From: Roseovarius sp.
GTDB taxonomy: Bacteria; Pseudomonadota; Alphaproteobacteria; Rhodobacterales; Rhodobacteraceae
Length of the DNA: 64,000 bases
Direction of reading: 5' to 3'
Assembly (NCBI RefSeq): GCF_027019125.1
Contig: NZ_JALUXE010000006.1
Location: 1-64,000, forward strand
Every line of letters starts with the position of its first letter. Within the stretch, counting starts at the first letter, position 1. The translations under genes were made by a program, and so were the position numbers. Positions 27,765-35,515 of this stretch are shown here, piece after piece. A model generated the notes under the pieces. That model did no database searches. It was not told the DNA's origin and saw nothing but the letters and a program-made list of their open reading frames with translations.

Positions 27765-28520
27765 ATGCTCAAGGATCGAATCGCGCTGGTGACGGCGGCA
27801 GGGTCAGGAATTGGCCGGGCGGGGGCGATTGCGATGGCCCGTGAGGGGGCGGTGGTCATTGTCACCGATCTGGACGGCGGCCTGGCGCAGGAGACAGTGG
27901 CGCAGATCGAGGCGGCAGGCGGACGGGGGGCGGCCTTTGCGCTGGATGTGACCGAGGACGCAGCCTGCGCCGCGATGGTCGAGAGAGTGGTGGCAGATTG
28001 GGGCAGGATCGACATTCTGCACAGCCATGCGGGCATCCAGATTCCAGGGCGCGCCGAGGATGTGACGCCTGCGCAGATGGATGCGGCATGGGCGCTGAAT
28101 GTGCGGGCGCATTTCGTGCTGGCGCAGGCGGCGATTGTCCCTATGCGCGCGCAGGGTGGCGGGTCGGTGATTGTCACCGCTTCAAATTCGGGCTGCCAAT
28201 ATGATCGCGGTATGGTGTCCTATGCCACGACCAAACATGCTGCCGTGGCGATGGTAAAGCAGATGGCTCTGGATTACGCGGCTGAGAACATCAGGTTCAA
28301 CGCATTATGCCCCGGTTTTGTCGATACGCCGTTCAATGCCGGGTTCGAGACACAGATGGGCGGGCGCGCGGCGTTGGAGTCCTACGTCGCCGGGTCGATC
28401 CCCATGGGCCGGTGGGCCAGCGTAGAGGAAATCGCGCACGGTATCGTCTATCTGGCTTCGGATCGGTCCAGCTTTGTCACGGGGCTGGCGCTGGTGATTG
28501 ACGGCGGTGAAATGCTCTAG
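27765..28520 (+). CDS. Short-chain dehydrogenase/reductase (SDR)
   Basis: A 251-residue classical SDR: TAAGSGIGRAG near residue 10, catalytic Ser in VTASNSG, Tyr and Lys in SYATTKHA, and the C-terminal LVIDGGEM. Asn of the usual NNAG is replaced (HSHAGIQ), a tolerated change in some branches. ATG 27765 with AGGAG seven bases upstream is preferred to the ATG at 27750. It is the last gene of the Pot-like transporter operon and probably oxidises the imported compound or the enolase-family product. Confidence 0.9.
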   Translation: MLKDRIALVTAAGSGIGRAGAIAMAREGAVVIVTDLDGGLAQETVAQIEAAGGRGAAFALDVTEDAACAAMVERVVADWGRIDILHSHAGIQIPGRAEDVTPAQMDAAWALNVRAHFVLAQAAIVPMRAQGGGSVIVTASNSGCQYDRGMVSYATTKHAAVAMVKQMALDYAAENIRFNALCPGFVDTPFNAGFETQMGGRAALESYVAGSIPMGRWASVEEIAHGIVYLASDRSSFVTGLALVIDGGEML

Positions 28521-28609
28521 GCGGAATGCCCGCGACAGGATCTGCGCGACTATTTCGTTTCAGGGTGCGAACCTGTAGAACTGCAACCATCAACAGGCGG
28601 GAGGGTGCA

Positions 28610-28912
28610 ATGCGCAGGGCTCTTATCATTGGAGTGGCAAGCCTATTTGCCGGAGCGCTTCTGGGGATGACCCCGGCGGATGCCGCCTCACTCGGGCGCT
28701 ACGAGGTGCATGGTGTCGCGGAAGATGACATGCTCAAGATGCGGGCGGGGCCGGGCACCGGTTATGACGTGATCGTGGGGCTGCCCAATGGCACCGTCCT
28801 GCGGGTGCATAGCTGTCAGCAAACGGGAGGCACGCGCTGGTGCGAAGTCTCGCTCGACCGGGCGCGGGGGCTGCGGGGGCATGTGTCTTGGGCTTATTTG
28901 CGCAAGCTGTGA
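28610..28912 (+). CDS. Exported SH3-domain protein
   Basis: A 100-residue protein with a signal peptide (MRRALIIGVASLFAGALLG, cleavage about ADA) and one bacterial SH3 fold (MLKMRAGPGTGYDVIVGLPNGT, WCEV, GHVSWAYL). Bacterial SH3 domains in the periplasm often bind peptidoglycan. ATG 28610 has GGGAGGG upstream. The following exported protein starts nine bases after the stop, so they form a pair. Confidence 0.82.
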   Translation: MRRALIIGVASLFAGALLGMTPADAASLGRYEVHGVAEDDMLKMRAGPGTGYDVIVGLPNGTVLRVHSCQQTGGTRWCEVSLDRARGLRGHVSWAYLRKL

Positions 28913-28920
28913 GGCAGGTA

Positions 28921-29490
28921 ATGCCGCTGATAGCGGCTGTTCTGCTCTGCCTTGGGGGCGTGGTGGCCGATGCCCGCGCCGCCGATGTGCCCCCGCCCCC
29001 AGCGGGCCTGTTGCGGAACAGCACCGGCCTGCCCGCTGTTTTCCCGCTTCAGGTCAAGACCTTGCCGGGGCGCGATCATGTCGTGACCTTGCTTGATGCC
29101 AAGACCGGCGAAGAAGCGTTGACCGCCTATATCCGGGGCGGCGCATTCTTTCGCGTGCTGGTGCCGCCGGGTGTCTACCGTCTGCAATTTGTCAGCGGCA
29201 AACATTGGCAGGGCGAAGAGGCGCTGTTTGGGCAAGGGGCCGATGTCGAGGTGTTCGAGCTGCGGCACCCTCTTGAGTTCGAGACGCGCGGCCTTGGCAT
29301 CAAGGCGGGACATATCGTGGACTTGCGCGGCCGTGGCACGGAGGCGCGGATCACGGACCAGCGCATTTGCCAGGCCTTCCGCCCCGATTTCGCCCGGGCC
29401 AAGGGGCCGGTGCAAGAAGGCTACCGCGCTGTTGGCCCTGACGTTCATGCGCCGCAACGCCGCCATCTGCGGGCGCGTTATTGTGATTAA
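28921..29490 (+). CDS. Exported protein of unknown function
   Basis: The 189-residue product has a signal peptide (MPLIAAVLLCLGGVVADARA) and a beta-rich body with YIRGGAFFRVLVPPGVYRLQF, similar in style to small periplasmic proteins with a carboxypeptidase-regulatory or PEGA-like strand pattern. I do not recognise a family with certainty. It starts nine bases after the SH3 gene and converges on the SRP RNA gene. Confidence 0.7.
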   Translation: MPLIAAVLLCLGGVVADARAADVPPPPAGLLRNSTGLPAVFPLQVKTLPGRDHVVTLLDAKTGEEALTAYIRGGAFFRVLVPPGVYRLQFVSGKHWQGEEALFGQGADVEVFELRHPLEFETRGLGIKAGHIVDLRGRGTEARITDQRICQAFRPDFARAKGPVQEGYRAVGPDVHAPQRRHLRARYCD

Positions 29491-29519
29491 CGCCTGTGTG
29501 GCGCGCTACGGGGAAAGGG

Positions 29520-29613
29520 TGAGAGGCTGGACAACGACCCAAGCGGGGCTCGTTACGGCTGCTTCCTTCCGGACCTGACCGGGTTGGCGAGGTGCCTGCC
29601 CGCGCCAACCTCT
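29520..29613 (-). ncRNA. ffs: Signal recognition particle RNA (4.5S-like)
   Basis: On the minus strand the apical loop consensus GGTCAGGTCCGGAAGGAAGC is present intact (it binds Ffh), and the two ends GAGAGGTTGG and CCAGCCTCTC pair to close the hairpin, giving an RNA of about 95 bases. Its 5' end lies on the stop codon of the upstream nucleotidase gene, so it may be processed from that transcript or have a promoter within that gene. Exact ends are approximate. Confidence 0.93.
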
Positions 29614-31628
29614 CAGGGCGTCATATAGGCGTCTGCCACGGGATGCGCAAGGGTGGGCTGCGTATCTGGCAAGGGTAGGGAAAGGCGCAGGAAACCCGTA
29701 TCTGTCAAACCAAGATCTGTCGCGTTCACAGCGGCGATATCGGCAGGATGAGCGCGCAGGCCGGGGCCGGTCTCGACCGTGACGGTGGTTTTCCGCAGGG
29801 GGGCAAAGCGCCATGTCGGGCGCGGTGCCATCGCGATCTGACCCAGGGCCGCGACATGGTCGGCAAGGATGTCGCGCACCGGGCGGGTGCCGGAATAGAT
29901 CAACCCCGTCTCGGCGAGCGGGGCAAACGGCCCCCCGCCATGCGCGCGATAGCTGTTGGTGGCGATCACGAAATGGGCGTCGTGCCGCACAGGTTTGCCC
30001 GCGTGCCGCAGGTCGCGGATACGCCTCGCTGTAGGATTGATCAGCGTGCCGAAAAGATCGTAGCGAGCGGGTTGGCTGAGGTCGATCGCATAGCTGAGCC
30101 CGTCGATCACATCGAAATCATGCCCCGGCACAGAGGGATCCAGAAGCGCTTGATCCGGCAGGCCGGGGATGATCTGGTTGAAGCAGATGGCGGCGCGTTC
30201 CAGCCAGTCGCGCACCTCAGCCCCGGTCACAAGCAGACCGCAGAGCGTGTTGGGAAAGCCATAGAGATCGGCGATGTGACGCAGGCGCAGCGGACCCTTT
30301 GGGATATCGGTGAAATGCGCGGGGCCGCCGCGACCGCCGGTCTTGAACGGGGCAGAGGCGGAGAGAAGAGGCAGCCCGGCATGCGGGCCATCGGCCAAGG
30401 CCGCAGCCAAGGCGCGGCGCTGCGCGCCATTGACGAGGTGCAGGATCGGGTCGTCGCGCAAGAGGCTGAGATAGCTGTGGAGGGGGGTCTTGGTCTGACC
30501 GATTTCCCGCGCGGTAAGGGCCTTGGTGTGGCGGTGGGCGCTGTCGAGCGTGGTACAAAGTGCGGGGCATGGCGAGGCTCCGACCGCAGGCAGAAGGCGG
30601 GAATGATGCGCTGTCACGCGCCAGCCCTTGGCATCGCGGGTCAGCGTCAGGTCAAGCTGGCCCAGATGGTCGCCGCGAAATCCGGCCATCAGGCATGGCG
30701 TGCCGTAGAGCGTGCCGTCGCTTGCATTTGCGCCGGGAATGCCCTGGTGATCGGTGCTGGGAAAGCTTTTGTGGCTGTGGCCTGCAAGCAGGGCGTCGAT
30801 GCCAGGCAGGCGGGCGAGCGCGCGTGCGGCGTTTTCCATCATCGGGCGGTCCGGGCCGGGATCAATGCCGGTATGGGCCATGAGCAGGATCAGATCGGCG
30901 CCCAAAGCACGCAAGGCAGGCACCCAAGCGCGCGCGCTCTCGACCATGTCGCGCACATCGACGCGGCCTGAGAGGTGGGCGTGGTCCCATGTCAGTATTT
31001 GCGGCGGAACGAGGCCCAACAGACCGATCCGCAAATCATGCGACCTGCCGGCACCATCCTGCATCTGGCGGGTGAGCAGCAGATAGGGCGGCAGGAGCGT
31101 CTCATCCTCGGTGGGCGTTGTGCCGCGCCGGATCAGGACATTGCAGCACGTCAAGGGAAAGCGCGCCTGCGCCAAGGTTTCCGTCAGCCAGTCGAGGCCA
31201 TAGTTGAATTCGTGATTGCCAAGCGTGCCCGCGTCATACCCGATCTCGTTCATGGCGGAGATGACCGGATGCGGTCCGCTCCAGCCCTGATCTGGCTGCG
31301 CGGTGAGATCGGTGAGCGGTGTGCCTTGCAGGAAATCGCCATTGTCGAGCAGCAGGCAGTTTGCCGCCCCAACTTCGGACCGTGCGTGCCGGATCAGCGT
31401 GGCCAGCCGCGCCAGGCCCCAGGGCCGGTTGGATTGGTTGGTGTAGTAGTCGAAGGGTAACAGATGGCCGTGGACATCTGTGGTCTGCAATATCCGCAGG
31501 CGCAAGGTTTCGCGACAGGCAGGGAATGGGGCTGTTTTGGCAACGGGGTCGGTCAAATCGTCAACGCTCTGAGACCGGGCGCAGCCCCGGTGATACCACG
31601 GAAATGAAACCGCTTGGACAGGGTACAA
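29613..31628 (-). CDS. cpdB: 2',3'-cyclic-nucleotide 2'-phosphodiesterase/3'-nucleotidase
   Basis: A protein of up to 671 residues with the metallophosphatase blocks TTDVHGH, DNGDFLQGTP, LGNHEFNYG and AGHSHKSFP, followed by the 5'-nucleotidase C-terminal domain (TGAEVRDWLE; NSYRAHGGG). It removes phosphate from cyclic and 3' nucleotides, usually in the periplasm. No clear signal peptide is seen, and no ATG lies near the start: the frame opens with TTG at 31628, and a TTG about 25 codons later is an alternative. The N-terminus is therefore uncertain. Confidence 0.88.
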   Translation of the reverse strand: MYPVQAVSFPWYHRGCARSQSVDDLTDPVAKTAPFPACRETLRLRILQTTDVHGHLLPFDYYTNQSNRPWGLARLATLIRHARSEVGAANCLLLDNGDFLQGTPLTDLTAQPDQGWSGPHPVISAMNEIGYDAGTLGNHEFNYGLDWLTETLAQARFPLTCCNVLIRRGTTPTEDETLLPPYLLLTRQMQDGAGRSHDLRIGLLGLVPPQILTWDHAHLSGRVDVRDMVESARAWVPALRALGADLILLMAHTGIDPGPDRPMMENAARALARLPGIDALLAGHSHKSFPSTDHQGIPGANASDGTLYGTPCLMAGFRGDHLGQLDLTLTRDAKGWRVTAHHSRLLPAVGASPCPALCTTLDSAHRHTKALTAREIGQTKTPLHSYLSLLRDDPILHLVNGAQRRALAAALADGPHAGLPLLSASAPFKTGGRGGPAHFTDIPKGPLRLRHIADLYGFPNTLCGLLVTGAEVRDWLERAAICFNQIIPGLPDQALLDPSVPGHDFDVIDGLSYAIDLSQPARYDLFGTLINPTARRIRDLRHAGKPVRHDAHFVIATNSYRAHGGGPFAPLAETGLIYSGTRPVRDILADHVAALGQIAMAPRPTWRFAPLRKTTVTVETGPGLRAHPADIAAVNATDLGLTDTGFLRLSLPLPDTQPTLAHPVADAYMTP

Positions 31629-31787
31629 TTACAAGTTTTGCCAGAGGCTTAGAGAGGGTGGCATGTCGGCGCGCCGCGATCAATACACTATAAGTTGCAA
31701 ATTGTGATTTGCCTGTGCTTTGTGCGCCTAGGCTCTTGTCTTGTGGACATGGGCATTGTGTAGAGAGTTAGGCACGGGAGGCGGGTG

Positions 31788-32759
31788 ATGCGGACAGCGG
31801 AACAGGTGACATTCGGGGGATCGGGGCTCGACCGGGCCGATGAGGTACGCGGTGACGAGGCCATGATCCAAGTGGCGATGGCAGAGGGCCGCGCGCGGTC
31901 GATCGTGCTCTGGCGGGGCAAGCCGCTGTTGCGTGCGGAAACGCTTGATCAGTTGGTCGTGGTGACGCCGGATCATCCGGTCCTTGCGCGCTACAAGGTG
32001 CCGCCGATCCTCTTGGGGCGTGACGAAAGCGGTGATCTGATTCTGGCGCATGATATTTCTGCCTGGGTGCCGCCGGGGCTGGAACCGGATCAGCTTGACA
32101 GCTTTCTCGATGCGACAGAGCAGGTGCATCCCGACCTGCCCGAGGGCAGCGCCTTTGCCGAATTGCGGCGGGTGATGACGCGGCTCAGCCCGCGCGACGC
32201 AGAGCTTGCGGCGACGGCCAAGGCGGTGTTCGGCTGGCATCTGACGCACCGCTTTTGCGCGCGCTGCGGCAAGGAAAGCCGGATGATCCGGGCGGGATGG
32301 CAGCGGGCCTGCGATCACTGCGGCGGTCAACATTTCCCGCGCACCGATCCGGTGGTCATCATGCTGATAACCCATGGAAATTCGGTGCTGATGGGGCGCT
32401 CTCCGGGATGGCCCGAGGGGATGTATTCGCTTTTGGCCGGGTTCATAGAGCCGGGGGAGACCATCGAGGCGGCTGTGCGGCGTGAGGTATGGGAAGAGGC
32501 AGGGGTCAAGGTGGGGCGTGTCAGCTATCTGGCGAGCCAGCCTTGGCCGTTTCCGGCCTCGCTCATGTTTGGTTGTCGCGGCGAGGCGCTGAGCGAGGAG
32601 ATCACCATTGATCCGAAAGAGATCGAGGATGCCCAGTGGATGAGCCGCGAAGAGATCCTCTCGGCCTTTGCCGGGGAGCATCCGTTCCTGATGCCTGCGC
32701 GCAAGGGGGCGATTGCGCATTTCCTGCTTGAGAACTGGCTTGCCGACTGTCTGGATTGA
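31788..32759 (+). CDS. nudC: NAD(+)/NADH pyrophosphatase NudC (Nudix)
   Basis: The 323-residue protein has an N-terminal domain, a four-cysteine zinc ribbon (CARCGKES, CDHCGGQHFPR) and a Nudix box (GFIEPGETIEAAVRREVWEE) followed by the NudC signature SQPWPFPASLM. It hydrolyses NAD(H) to NMN(H) and AMP and can decap NAD-capped RNA. ATG 31788 follows GGGAGGCGGG; a GTG one codon upstream is also possible. Confidence 0.95.
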   Translation: MRTAEQVTFGGSGLDRADEVRGDEAMIQVAMAEGRARSIVLWRGKPLLRAETLDQLVVVTPDHPVLARYKVPPILLGRDESGDLILAHDISAWVPPGLEPDQLDSFLDATEQVHPDLPEGSAFAELRRVMTRLSPRDAELAATAKAVFGWHLTHRFCARCGKESRMIRAGWQRACDHCGGQHFPRTDPVVIMLITHGNSVLMGRSPGWPEGMYSLLAGFIEPGETIEAAVRREVWEEAGVKVGRVSYLASQPWPFPASLMFGCRGEALSEEITIDPKEIEDAQWMSREEILSAFAGEHPFLMPARKGAIAHFLLENWLADCLD

Positions 32760-32812
32760 GGTGACAATGGACGTGGGCAAAGCGATAACAAACCGAAAAG
32801 GGCGGTCTGGGG

Positions 32813-33280
32813 ATGCAGTTCACCGGCAAGGAAGATATTGAGGCGCCAATAGAGCGGGTTTTCGAGGAAATCACGGACTTTCAAGGGTTTGAGCGCTCGG
32901 CCTTGCGGCGTGGAGCGGATGTGCGGCGCACTGACAAGCAGAAGGTGCCGGGCGTTGGCATGAGCTGGCATGCTGCGTTCAAGCTGCGCGGCAAGCAGCG
33001 CAAAGTGGATGTGAGCGTTGTTGACTACGATCCGCCCAACGGGATCAAGCTGGGCTTGATGTCGCCTTCGATAGAAGGGCAGATGATCGCGGAACTTGTG
33101 GCGCTGTCGCGGGGACGCACGCGGATGACGGTCACGCTGGTGTTGCAGCCGCGCACCTTGGCGGCGCGGCTGATGATGCAATCGCTGCGACTGGCGCGCA
33201 ATAACCTGACAAAACGGTTCAAGGTCCGGCTGGCGGAATACGCGGCAGAGATAGAGGACCGGTATACGCGATCCGCCTGA
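32813..33280 (+). CDS. SRPBCC (polyketide cyclase/START-like) protein
   Basis: A 155-residue helix-grip protein: MQFTGKEDIEAPIERVFEEITD at the start (typical 'p-x-e-x-V-f' pattern), a central beta sheet and a C-terminal helix rich in Arg (RLARNNLTKRFKVRLAEYA). It follows nudC by about 50 bases on the same strand. Function is unknown; relatives bind lipids or other hydrophobic ligands. Confidence 0.85.
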   Translation: MQFTGKEDIEAPIERVFEEITDFQGFERSALRRGADVRRTDKQKVPGVGMSWHAAFKLRGKQRKVDVSVVDYDPPNGIKLGLMSPSIEGQMIAELVALSRGRTRMTVTLVLQPRTLAARLMMQSLRLARNNLTKRFKVRLAEYAAEIEDRYTRSA

Positions 33281-33295
33281 AGTAAGTGTCGGTAT

Positions 33296-34138
33296 TCAGT
33301 CGGTATCGTGTCGGCGCGGATCGGCGGGGTAAACGCCTAGAATCGTCACGTTCGAGGTGAAGTAATCCAACTCATCCAGCGCCCGCGCGACGGCCGGATC
33401 ATCTGGATGACCTTCGATGTCGGCGTAGAACTGCGTCGCGGTAAAGGACCCGCCGACCATGTAGCTTTCGAGCTTGGTCATGTTGACACCATTGGTGGCA
33501 AAGCCGCCCATGGCCTTGTAAAGCGCCGCCGGAATGTTGCGGACCTGAAAGACGAACGTCGTCATCATCCCATTGTCACCGCGCTGCGAGAAATCGGGCT
33601 CTCGTGCCATCACGAGAAAGCGGGTGGTGTTGTTGCCCTGATCCTCGATATGCCGGGCGATCACGTCGAGACCGTAGATCTCGCCTGCCAACTCGCTGGC
33701 GAGGGCGGCCATTTCCGGTTTGCCGGCCTCGGCCACCTGACGGGCGGAGCCTGCGGTATCAGCGCCGGTCACGCGGTGAATGCCGTGGCGCTCGAGAAAG
33801 GCGCGACACTGGCCCAGAAGCATGGCGTGGCTCATCGCGCTCTCGATTTCGTCAAGGCGCACGCCGGGCAGGGCCAGGAGGTTGATGTGAACACGCACAA
33901 AAGCCTCGGCTACGATATGCAGGCCCGATTCGGGCAAAAGGTGATGAATGTCGGCCACCCGACCAAAGGTGGAATTTTCGACCGGCAGCATCGCCAGATC
34001 AGCCTGACCGTCGCGCACGGCAGAAATCGCATCCTCAAACGTCCGGCAGGGCAGTGCCTCCATCTCGGGATAGGTATCGCGACAGGCTTGATGCGAGTAG
34101 GCACCAAGCTCTCCCTGAAAGGCGATGCGGTTGGTCAT
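33296..34138 (-). CDS. pheA: Prephenate dehydratase (monofunctional)
   Basis: The 280-residue enzyme has the prephenate dehydratase domain (IAFQGELGAYSHQAC; MLPVENSTFGRV; the catalytic NNTTRFLVM motif) and a C-terminal ACT domain (TTFVFQVRNIPAALYKAMGGF, here as two parts; LESYMVGG in place of the common ESRP). It converts prephenate to phenylpyruvate for phenylalanine synthesis and is normally inhibited by phenylalanine; the altered ESRP-like site could change that. Convergent with the SRPBCC gene and divergent from the cytochrome gene. Confidence 0.93.
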   Translation of the reverse strand: MTNRIAFQGELGAYSHQACRDTYPEMEALPCRTFEDAISAVRDGQADLAMLPVENSTFGRVADIHHLLPESGLHIVAEAFVRVHINLLALPGVRLDEIESAMSHAMLLGQCRAFLERHGIHRVTGADTAGSARQVAEAGKPEMAALASELAGEIYGLDVIARHIEDQGNNTTRFLVMAREPDFSQRGDNGMMTTFVFQVRNIPAALYKAMGGFATNGVNMTKLESYMVGGSFTATQFYADIEGHPDDPAVARALDELDYFTSNVTILGVYPADPRRHDTD

Positions 34139-34257
34139 CTGCGTTTTTCCGTATTTTTGGCCCGGTCGGGCGTTTGGTCGCGGAAACTACACCTTGCGCG
34201 CCGGTAGGGGAAGCGGATAGATACGCGGCCAACGACGGATCAAATGGAAACGGGCCT

Positions 34258-35358
34258 ATGTTCGACACAATGACGATGACAAAGACCGCGGGTGCGCTGT
34301 GTGGCGCGCTCTTGGTGTTCCTTTTGGGCAATTGGGCGGCGGAGTCGATTTATTCGATGGGCGGCGGCCATGGCGAGGATCACGCACAGGGTTATGTGAT
34401 CGACACGGGCGACGCTGGTGCAGCGGAAGAGGTCGAAGAGGGCCCAAGCCTGGCCTCGCTGATGGCCTCGGCTGATCCGGCAAATGGTGAGAAGCTGTTC
34501 CGCAATTGTGCGGCTTGTCACGCTGTCGTTCAGGGCGAGAACAAGGTTGGCCCGTATCTTTACGGGGTCGTCGGACGCGACGTCGGAGCGGCTTCGGGCT
34601 ATGGCTCTTATTCGGGGGCTCTGAAGGCTGTGGCGCAGGTCTGGACGCCGGTGGAATTGAACGCATTCCTTGAAAATCCCAAGGGCTATGCGCCGGGCAC
34701 CACGATGGGCTATGCGGGCATGCGCAAGGCCGAAGATCGCGCAGACCTGATTGCTTATCTTGATCAGACCGACGGCACGACCTTTGAAATGCCGGTAGAA
34801 GAAGCAGCAGCCGAACCTGCAGCAGAGGAAGCAGCGGCTGAACCTGCAGCAGAGGAAGCAGCGGCTGAGCCTGCGGCAGAAGAAGCAGCGGCTGAGCCTG
34901 CGGCGGAAGAAGCAGCAGCCGAGCCTGCGGCAGAAGAAGCGGCGGCTGAGCCTGCGGCAGAGGAAGCAGCAGCCGAGCCTGCAGCGGAAGAAGCGGCAGC
35001 AGAGCCTGCAGCGGAAGCAGGGGCATCGGACTTTGCGGCGCTGGTCGCTGCGGCTGATCTGGCAGCGGGTGAAAAGCTCTTTCGTCGCTGCGGTGCCTGC
35101 CACAAGCTTGAGGATGGCAAGAACGGGGCCGGTCCGCATCTCTTTGGCATCGTCGGACGTGACATCGCCAGTGTCGAGGGCTTTGCCTATTCCGACGCGC
35201 TCAAGGGTCTGGAAGGCGAATGGACCGTGGAAAAGCTGAGCGGCTGGATCGAGAATCCGCGCGCATTTGCACCGGGCAATCGCATGGGCTTTCCGGGGCT
35301 CAAGGATGAGGCGGATCGCGCCAACCTGATCGGCTATCTGCAAAGCGCTGCAAACTGA
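34258..35358 (+). CDS. Membrane-anchored two-haem cytochrome c with repeat linker
   Basis: A 366-residue protein: N-terminal membrane anchor (AGALCGALLVFLLGNWAAE), a first class I cytochrome domain (CAACH), an Ala/Glu/Pro linker of eight 9-residue repeats, and a second cytochrome domain (CGACH). Both domains keep a Met-containing NRMGFPG/TTMGYAG region for the sixth haem ligand. Each resembles cytochrome c552/CycM, so this seems to be a tandem duplication. It could shuttle electrons between the bc1 complex and oxidases. ATG 34258 is chosen; upstream sequence in frame has no support. Confidence 0.9.
   Translation: MFDTMTMTKTAGALCGALLVFLLGNWAAESIYSMGGGHGEDHAQGYVIDTGDAGAAEEVEEGPSLASLMASADPANGEKLFRNCAACHAVVQGENKVGPYLYGVVGRDVGAASGYGSYSGALKAVAQVWTPVELNAFLENPKGYAPGTTMGYAGMRKAEDRADLIAYLDQTDGTTFEMPVEEAAAEPAAEEAAAEPAAEEAAAEPAAEEAAAEPAAEEAAAEPAAEEAAAEPAAEEAAAEPAAEEAAAEPAAEAGASDFAALVAAADLAAGEKLFRRCGACHKLEDGKNGAGPHLFGIVGRDIASVEGFAYSDALKGLEGEWTVEKLSGWIENPRAFAPGNRMGFPGLKDEADRANLIGYLQSAAN
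34798..35013 (+). repeat. Eight in-frame 27-base repeats (EEAAAEPAA) in the cytochrome
   Basis: Eight tandem units of 27 bases encode EEAAAEPAA with only silent changes between copies (GAA/GAG, GCA/GCG/GCC). They make a flexible, acidic, proline-spaced linker between the two haem domains. Silent divergence shows selection on the peptide and some age; copy number may still vary among strains. Confidence 0.95.
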
Positions 35359-35375
35359 TCAGCCCGACATTTTCG

Positions 35376-35410
35376 AAAGGCCGCTGCCCGGTGAGGGTGG
35401 CGGCCTTTTT
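35376..35410 (+). terminator. Rho-independent terminator after the cytochrome gene
   Basis: AAAGGCCGC and GCGGCCTTT form a 9-bp stem followed by a run of five T, 18 bases past the cytochrome stop codon. A textbook intrinsic terminator. Confidence 0.9.
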
Positions 35411-35515
35411 CGTGGGCGGCGGACAGGATCGGCGCTTGAACAAGACGCGCCCCCTCCTTAGCTTGCCAGCAAGCGATGAAGCACCAGATAATGGGTGCGG
35501 CAGGAGGAGGATGGC

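Noticed and set aside
29748..30971. Plus-strand frame of 407 codons opposite cpdB
   Set aside because: cpdB carries all metallophosphatase motifs on the minus strand; the antisense frame has none and no ribosome site.
34798..35013. Tandem repeats considered as a CRISPR array
   Set aside because: Units are contiguous 27-base in-frame codons without spacers inside a cytochrome gene. No CRISPR array was seen anywhere in the window.
34240..35343. Antisense frames rich in Cys/Arg or Leu/Pro opposite the cytochrome gene
   Set aside because: They are produced by reading the Ala/Glu/Pro repeat in reverse; the plus strand has two haem motifs and a membrane anchor.
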